A DNA stretch of 38,756 bases, taken from assembly GCA_964434955.1 (NCBI GenBank), contig CAYSXI010000025.1, positions 1 through 38,756 on the forward strand, written 5' to 3'. Positions 35,501 to 38,756 of this stretch are shown here, in pieces. Within the stretch, counting starts at the first letter, position 1; each line of letters begins with the position of its first letter. Made by a program: the position numbers and the translations under genes. The notes under the pieces are model-generated. The model did not search any database. It saw nothing but the letters and a program-made list of their open reading frames with translations, and was not told the DNA's origin. This DNA is from JANQLU01 sp964434955. GTDB taxonomy: Bacteria; Planctomycetota; Planctomycetia; Pirellulales; Pirellulaceae.

Positions 35501-36094
35501 TCACTCGCGAAACTGGTCCAGCGCTCGAAGTTGATCAAAGTGTGATTTGGAGACATGTTTCCATATCCACCCGCGGTCCCCCATCCAAACGAACTGGATA
35601 TAAAGTTCACCATTTTCATCGACATTGGCGTCGCAATCGTCGATTGAAATATCTTTGCCGAGTTCCCAAGTCAAAAGGCGGTAAGTGTTTTTTTGACTTC
35701 CCATATGGCTGACACCCGTCGTGTCACCATCGTTGGACTTGGGCGGCTTTCCAATGGAGTGGACACGAACGGTTTCGGCCCGCTTATCGGCAAAGCCCTT
35801 GAAATCAAAAAATGATTCATCCATTCCCATGGATGTGTATTGTTCTTCGTCGACGTCGAGTGATTCGACGATTTTCGTGGCGCGTCGAATGACCGGCTCG
35901 GCAATCTTGGGTAGCTTTCGCTTGAGCCGAATGTACTTGGAACCCTTTTCCAGAGACGCTGGTTTCAGGCAGTTGGAAGATAGACAGTAGGAGCTGATTC
36001 TGTCCTTTTGACTCATCGGTTTTACGTCGCAATGATCACAATGATCGAGTGGATCCTGTTTTTCGCGGCCGCAAGCAAAGCAGATAGCATTCAT
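35501..36094 (-). CDS. Hypothetical protein with N-terminal zinc ribbon
   Basis: A 197-residue protein I do not recognise. The N-terminus (MNAICFACGREKQDPLDHCD) contains CFACG and CDHCD, a two-pair zinc ribbon, with two more cysteines at SYCLSSNC. The middle is basic (KYIRLKRKLPKIAEPVIRRA). The C-terminal ~70 residues look like a small beta domain ending WMGDRGWIWKHVSKSHFDQL. ATG 36094 places the ribbon at the very start; the frame extends 26 codons upstream without similar character. No signal or membrane segment is seen. It is convergent with the DUF937 gene and lies downstream of the phosphatase on the same strand, 106 bp away. Confidence 0.65.
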   Translation of the reverse strand: MNAICFACGREKQDPLDHCDHCDVKPMSQKDRISSYCLSSNCLKPASLEKGSKYIRLKRKLPKIAEPVIRRATKIVESLDVDEEQYTSMGMDESFFDFKGFADKRAETVRVHSIGKPPKSNDGDTTGVSHMGSQKNTYRLLTWELGKDISIDDCDANVDENGELYIQFVWMGDRGWIWKHVSKSHFDQLRALDQFRE

Positions 36095-36200
36095 GGTTCT
36101 CAAAATTCCGGTGAGTTTCGAGGCAAAAACCCGATACCGATGCTCGAACCTATTATTGAATCCGGTATACAAAATTCAAGGAAAATTGCGAGGAATTTCC

Positions 36201-36887
36201 CTACGCTTCCCCGGGGCCGTGCGGATCCAGCGTTCCCTGATGCAATTGCCCCTGGTTGGATGCTTGCCAGAAGTCGCCGGAATCAACATCCAAGGCCGTT
36301 AACCAAAGGTTGCCATAGCAAAAGGTGTCAATGATCTTGATGTGCCCAAGATCACGAATGCTTCCATCCATCTGTGGCGTGTGTCCGACGACCGCGATCT
36401 TGCCATTTTGGTGCGGCTCAGGGGCAAACTCTGAAATGTGTTGCCACAGCGCGACCTGTTCCGGCTGGTCTGCCAAAGGCGTATAGGGATCGTAGTTTGC
36501 ATGAATAAAAAAGTGCGTATCCGTTTCAAAATACTTAACGCAATGATTCAGAAACAAAAGATGATGTTGCGGGATGTTCGAAAGTTGATTCCCGTAACTT
36601 CGCACGGTCGCGTCCCCTCCGCATTGCTGCCACATGGCGAAGCTCGATTGACTTTCCATCGCCTGCATCATCATGACTTCATGATTGCCAATGAGTGGAA
36701 TCAGTCGGCACATGGAAATCACGTTGGTGAATATTTCGATCACATCGGCGCTTTGCGGACCGCGGTCGACGTAGTCACCAAGGGCGACAATCGTGTCTTC
36801 GGGCCGCGGCTGGATGGCGCGCAAAAGTGTGTCCAGGGCCATGGCACAGCCATGAATATCGCCAATCGCTATGGTTCGTCCGGACAT
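36201..36887 (-). CDS. PP1-type serine/threonine protein phosphatase
   Basis: A 228-residue metallophosphoesterase of the bacterial PrpA/ApaH-like PPP group. It has all signature motifs: IAIGDIHGC (residues 6-14), VALGDYVDRGP, LIGNHEVMM, FFIHANYDP and VVGHTPQMDG, which place the two metals and the catalytic His. It probably removes phosphate from Ser, Thr or Tyr of proteins in the cytoplasm; hydrolysis of dinucleoside tetraphosphate is a less likely alternative because of the short length. The Ser/Thr kinase fusion at the left end of the window is too far away to claim a partnership. ATG 36887 lies directly before the first strand. Confidence 0.9.
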   Translation of the reverse strand: MSGRTIAIGDIHGCAMALDTLLRAIQPRPEDTIVALGDYVDRGPQSADVIEIFTNVISMCRLIPLIGNHEVMMMQAMESQSSFAMWQQCGGDATVRSYGNQLSNIPQHHLLFLNHCVKYFETDTHFFIHANYDPYTPLADQPEQVALWQHISEFAPEPHQNGKIAVVGHTPQMDGSIRDLGHIKIIDTFCYGNLWLTALDVDSGDFWQASNQGQLHQGTLDPHGPGEA

Positions 36888-37073
36888 CGCAATCTGGGAA
36901 AGGGCTCATCAATGAAAGCGATCTATCAAATCAGAAAACGTTTTCCATCGCAAGTGAGATGTGCCTCGTCGCTGGTTCGCCGCACTGGCTGGAGCCATTG
37001 GCGAATCCTGTCATTTTCATTGGGATCCGGTATCCGTCCGCCGTCGAGTCGTGGAGCTTGATCTCGCCGTCTG

Positions 37074-37538
37074 CTACTCTTCCACCGTTGACCACGTATC
37101 CACTTTTTCAATTTCCACCTTGCCAGTCGTTCTTGGTGCCAGCTTGCCCGTGGTTGAGTTGGAAGGTTTCTCTGTGGACCTTACCCAATTCCAGGGCAGG
37201 TAACGTCCGTCCTCGGCGCCGCAACCTGGAAAGATCAAATGGCTGAGAGGAGCCAACAAGGAAATAGCGATTCGTTGCCAGATTCCTGCGGATCGTGAAC
37301 TCTTGGTGACGACCTGGTTTTGAGCATCCAACTCGAACTGCGCACAGATCGGTTCACTTCCGGCCGCATCCATTTCCTCAAGGATTTCCTCTGCTGGGTA
37401 TTCCGAGAAATTCAAAACCTGTTTTTCACAGGCGTCGCAAAATCGTTTTCGTGTATCCCCTGAAAGATTTTCCCACTTGATCGGGCAGGGATCAGGAATG
37501 CGGATCAGTGTAAGTTCTTGGATTGATGATGGCTTCAT
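37074..37538 (-). CDS. Small CxxC protein with C-terminal hydrophobic segment
   Basis: A 154-residue protein without a known function. The first part has the pattern PDPCPIKWENLSGDTRKRFC, followed by DACEKQVLNFSEY. Short domains with this C-P-x-x-W...R-F-C-x-x-C pattern are seen in several planctomycete and Bacteroidetes proteins and suggest a metal or redox site. A hydrophobic stretch (IAISLLAPLSHLIFPGCG) near residues 108-125 could be a membrane anchor, leaving ~30 residues after it. ATG 37538 is chosen because the conserved part begins soon after; the frame extends 17 codons upstream. Confidence 0.6.
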   Translation of the reverse strand: MKPSSIQELTLIRIPDPCPIKWENLSGDTRKRFCDACEKQVLNFSEYPAEEILEEMDAAGSEPICAQFELDAQNQVVTKSSRSAGIWQRIAISLLAPLSHLIFPGCGAEDGRYLPWNWVRSTEKPSNSTTGKLAPRTTGKVEIEKVDTWSTVEE

Positions 37539-37671
37539 GAGACGCACCAAATAGAAAGGCTGCAGGAAAAGTCGAAACCACGGTTTCACTTCGATTCCGA
37601 ATCGCTAGCCCCTGAAAAAATTCCCGGATAATAGTCTCGGTGCGTGCGATTCCAAATCCAACGCAAAAACT

Positions 37672-37700
37672 TTGAAAAAGCGGCGTGAGTGTATTATTCA
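37672..37700 (+). promoter_or_regulatory. Putative promoter of the H-NOX gene
   Basis: TTGAAA (37672-37677) and TATTCA (37695-37700) are 17 bp apart and lie about 75 bp upstream of the H-NOX start. The -35 box is close to consensus and the -10 box is moderate. Confidence 0.35.
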
Positions 37701-37774
37701 ATGCGCCATGACCGATAAGTGAACTAATGGATCAATTGGGTTCAACACGCTGGCACTTTCATCTGGGGCAGAAA

Positions 37775-38341
37775 ATGAAGGGAACTGTATTCACCGAATT
37801 TCTCGAAATGGTCGAAGCCGAATTCGGAATGGATATCGTTGACGACGTGCTGATGAACAGCGAACTGAAGTCGGGTGGCGTTTATACGGCGGTCGGAACT
37901 TATGACCACCATGAAATTCTTGAACTGGTCGCCCAGTTGAGCCAGCGGGTCAAAACGCCCGTGCCTGATTTGGTCAAAGCGTTCGGCAGTTACCTCTTTA
38001 AACGGTTCGTCGAAATTTACCCGGGAATCTTGAATCGAATGACGAACAGCGTGGAGCTGTTTTCAAACGTCGAAGGCTACATTCACGTCGAAGTGAAAAA
38101 GCTTTATCCGGATGCGGAATTACCGACTTTGGAGTTTCGCGAGAAGGGCGAAAAAACCTGGGAACTGGTCTACAAGTCGGCACGGCCTTTCGCTGATTTG
38201 GCTCATGGCTTGGTTGAGGCCTGCGTCGCGCACTACGGCGTTGGTGCAGAAATCGAGCGTGAGGATTTGCAAGTTGAAACCGGTGTCGAAACGAGATTCA
38301 CGCTGGTTTACGAAAAGTCAATCACGACAGCCAATGCTTGA
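37775..38341 (+). CDS. H-NOX heme NO-binding protein
   Basis: A 188-residue standalone H-NOX domain, a cytoplasmic heme sensor of nitric oxide. It begins MKGTVFTEFLEMVEAEFG, the usual family start, which is why ATG 37775 is chosen over a start 16 codons earlier. GGVYTAVGTYDHHEI, FGSYLFKRF and GYIHVEVKKLYPDAELP follow; H104 in the last is the proximal heme ligand. Y133, S135 and R137 form the YxSxR heme-propionate motif. The position matching the distal Tyr of oxygen-binding H-NOX is Leu142, so an NO-selective pocket is expected. H-NOX genes usually sit beside a histidine kinase or diguanylate cyclase; no such partner follows on this strand within the window. Confidence 0.93.
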   Translation: MKGTVFTEFLEMVEAEFGMDIVDDVLMNSELKSGGVYTAVGTYDHHEILELVAQLSQRVKTPVPDLVKAFGSYLFKRFVEIYPGILNRMTNSVELFSNVEGYIHVEVKKLYPDAELPTLEFREKGEKTWELVYKSARPFADLAHGLVEACVAHYGVGAEIEREDLQVETGVETRFTLVYEKSITTANA

Positions 38342-38533
38342 GTCCAGGAATTTCCAAGCGGTGGGGTGACGGAAGTAACGAAATTGGCCGAAGTGAGCAG
38401 CAATTTTCAGTTTTTTGTAACCAAATCGAGCGTGGAAATCGCGTATGAATAGTGATAGACTTCCGCAAACTCTCTGTTCGCGAAATCGCGTCATTCGTTG
38501 AGCAAATTGGCTTTGCGATTGACTTGTGACCAT

Positions 38534-38755
38534 TCAGGAATTGGCGCTTGGTGCCGAGGATCCTGATTCGCGAACGTCAGAAAAGGCTCGACGATGGCTG
38601 TCAGAATCATTGGTTCTCAAATCCAGGTGCCCAAGCATCGGCAAACTGCCGAGCAGTTGGCACCTTTGATTGGCAAAAGCGTCGACTGGATCGTCACCAA
38701 CAGGATCTTGCGGATCTTCATCAACGGGATCCTCTGGGTCTTCGTCTACTGGGTC
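38534..38755 (-). CDS. C-terminal end of an Asp/Pro-rich protein (partial)
   Basis: A minus-strand frame enters from the right edge and stops at 38534-38536; about 73 residues are visible. The first ~25 are an acidic repeat (DPVDEDPEDPVDEDPQDP), followed by a plain hydrophilic tail of about 48 residues. Such Asp-Pro repeats are common in linkers of large secreted planctomycete proteins. The bulk of the gene lies outside the window, so nothing more can be said of its role. The 192 bp between it and the H-NOX stop hold nothing I recognise. Confidence 0.45.
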   Translation of the reverse strand, partial: DPVDEDPEDPVDEDPQDPVGDDPVDAFANQRCQLLGSLPMLGHLDLRTNDSDSHRRAFSDVRESGSSAPSANS

Positions 38756-38756
38756 A

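Noticed and set aside
38594..38756. Plus-strand frame starting with ATG and running off the right end
   Set aside because: Its sequence is the antisense image of a DPVDEDP-type repeat, a much more usual protein composition, so the minus strand was preferred.

Overview
The window looks like chromosomal DNA of a planctomycete, probably Pirellulaceae-like. The grounds are a giant Ser/Thr-kinase/AAA/TPR/hybrid-histidine-kinase fusion, many ATP-grasp and esterase genes, DUF1579 and DUF937 proteins, frequent lack of clear Shine-Dalgarno sites, and a mix of housekeeping genes with unusual accessory genes. This assignment is inferred from gene content, not from a marker gene. I see no rRNA, tRNA, CRISPR array, insertion sequence or prophage module.

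Layout. 2-5308 (+) is the 3' part of the giant sensor kinase; its start lies outside the window. 5334-12535 (-) is a three-gene unit read addB-like, addA-like, then a fusion of an archaeo-eukaryotic-primase (AEP) domain with a HAD phosphatase domain. 12751-13803 (+) encodes a secreted DUF2927-like protein. It converges with, and overlaps by its stop codon, a QueC-like gene (13800-14714, -) that lacks all four zinc cysteines of the family. That gene is divergent from a WYL-domain regulator (14798-15808, +). A 17-bp tandem repeat separates the WYL gene from aat (15903-16613, -). A methyltransferase and a DUF1579 protein follow.

18401-27937 is a candidate biosynthetic locus. A tightly packed four-gene (+) operon encodes an S51 peptidase/cyanophycinase-like protein, an enterochelin-esterase-like hydrolase, a RimK-like ATP-grasp ligase and a second esterase. 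Next come two ATP-grasp paralogues on the minus strand, then glgA and a third ATP-grasp paralogue on the plus strand with 6 bp between them. The combination of four ATP-grasp enzymes, two serine esterases and one S51-type hydrolase suggests making and breaking amide or ester bonds of an unidentified metabolite or polymer. The product cannot be read from the sequence.

28091-34715 (-) is housekeeping: citrate synthase, a secreted parvulin-type prolyl isomerase and the transcription-repair coupling factor Mfd, with mfd upstream of the isomerase. The right end (34851-38756) carries a DUF937 protein with an EF-hand-like tail, two small cysteine-bearing proteins of unknown role, a PP1-type phosphatase, an H-NOX heme protein predicted to sense NO, and the 3' end of an Asp/Pro-rich gene running off the window.

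The parts most worth a second look are the AddAB plus primase-HAD operon, the zinc-less QueC/WYL pair, and the ATP-grasp/esterase/S51 locus.
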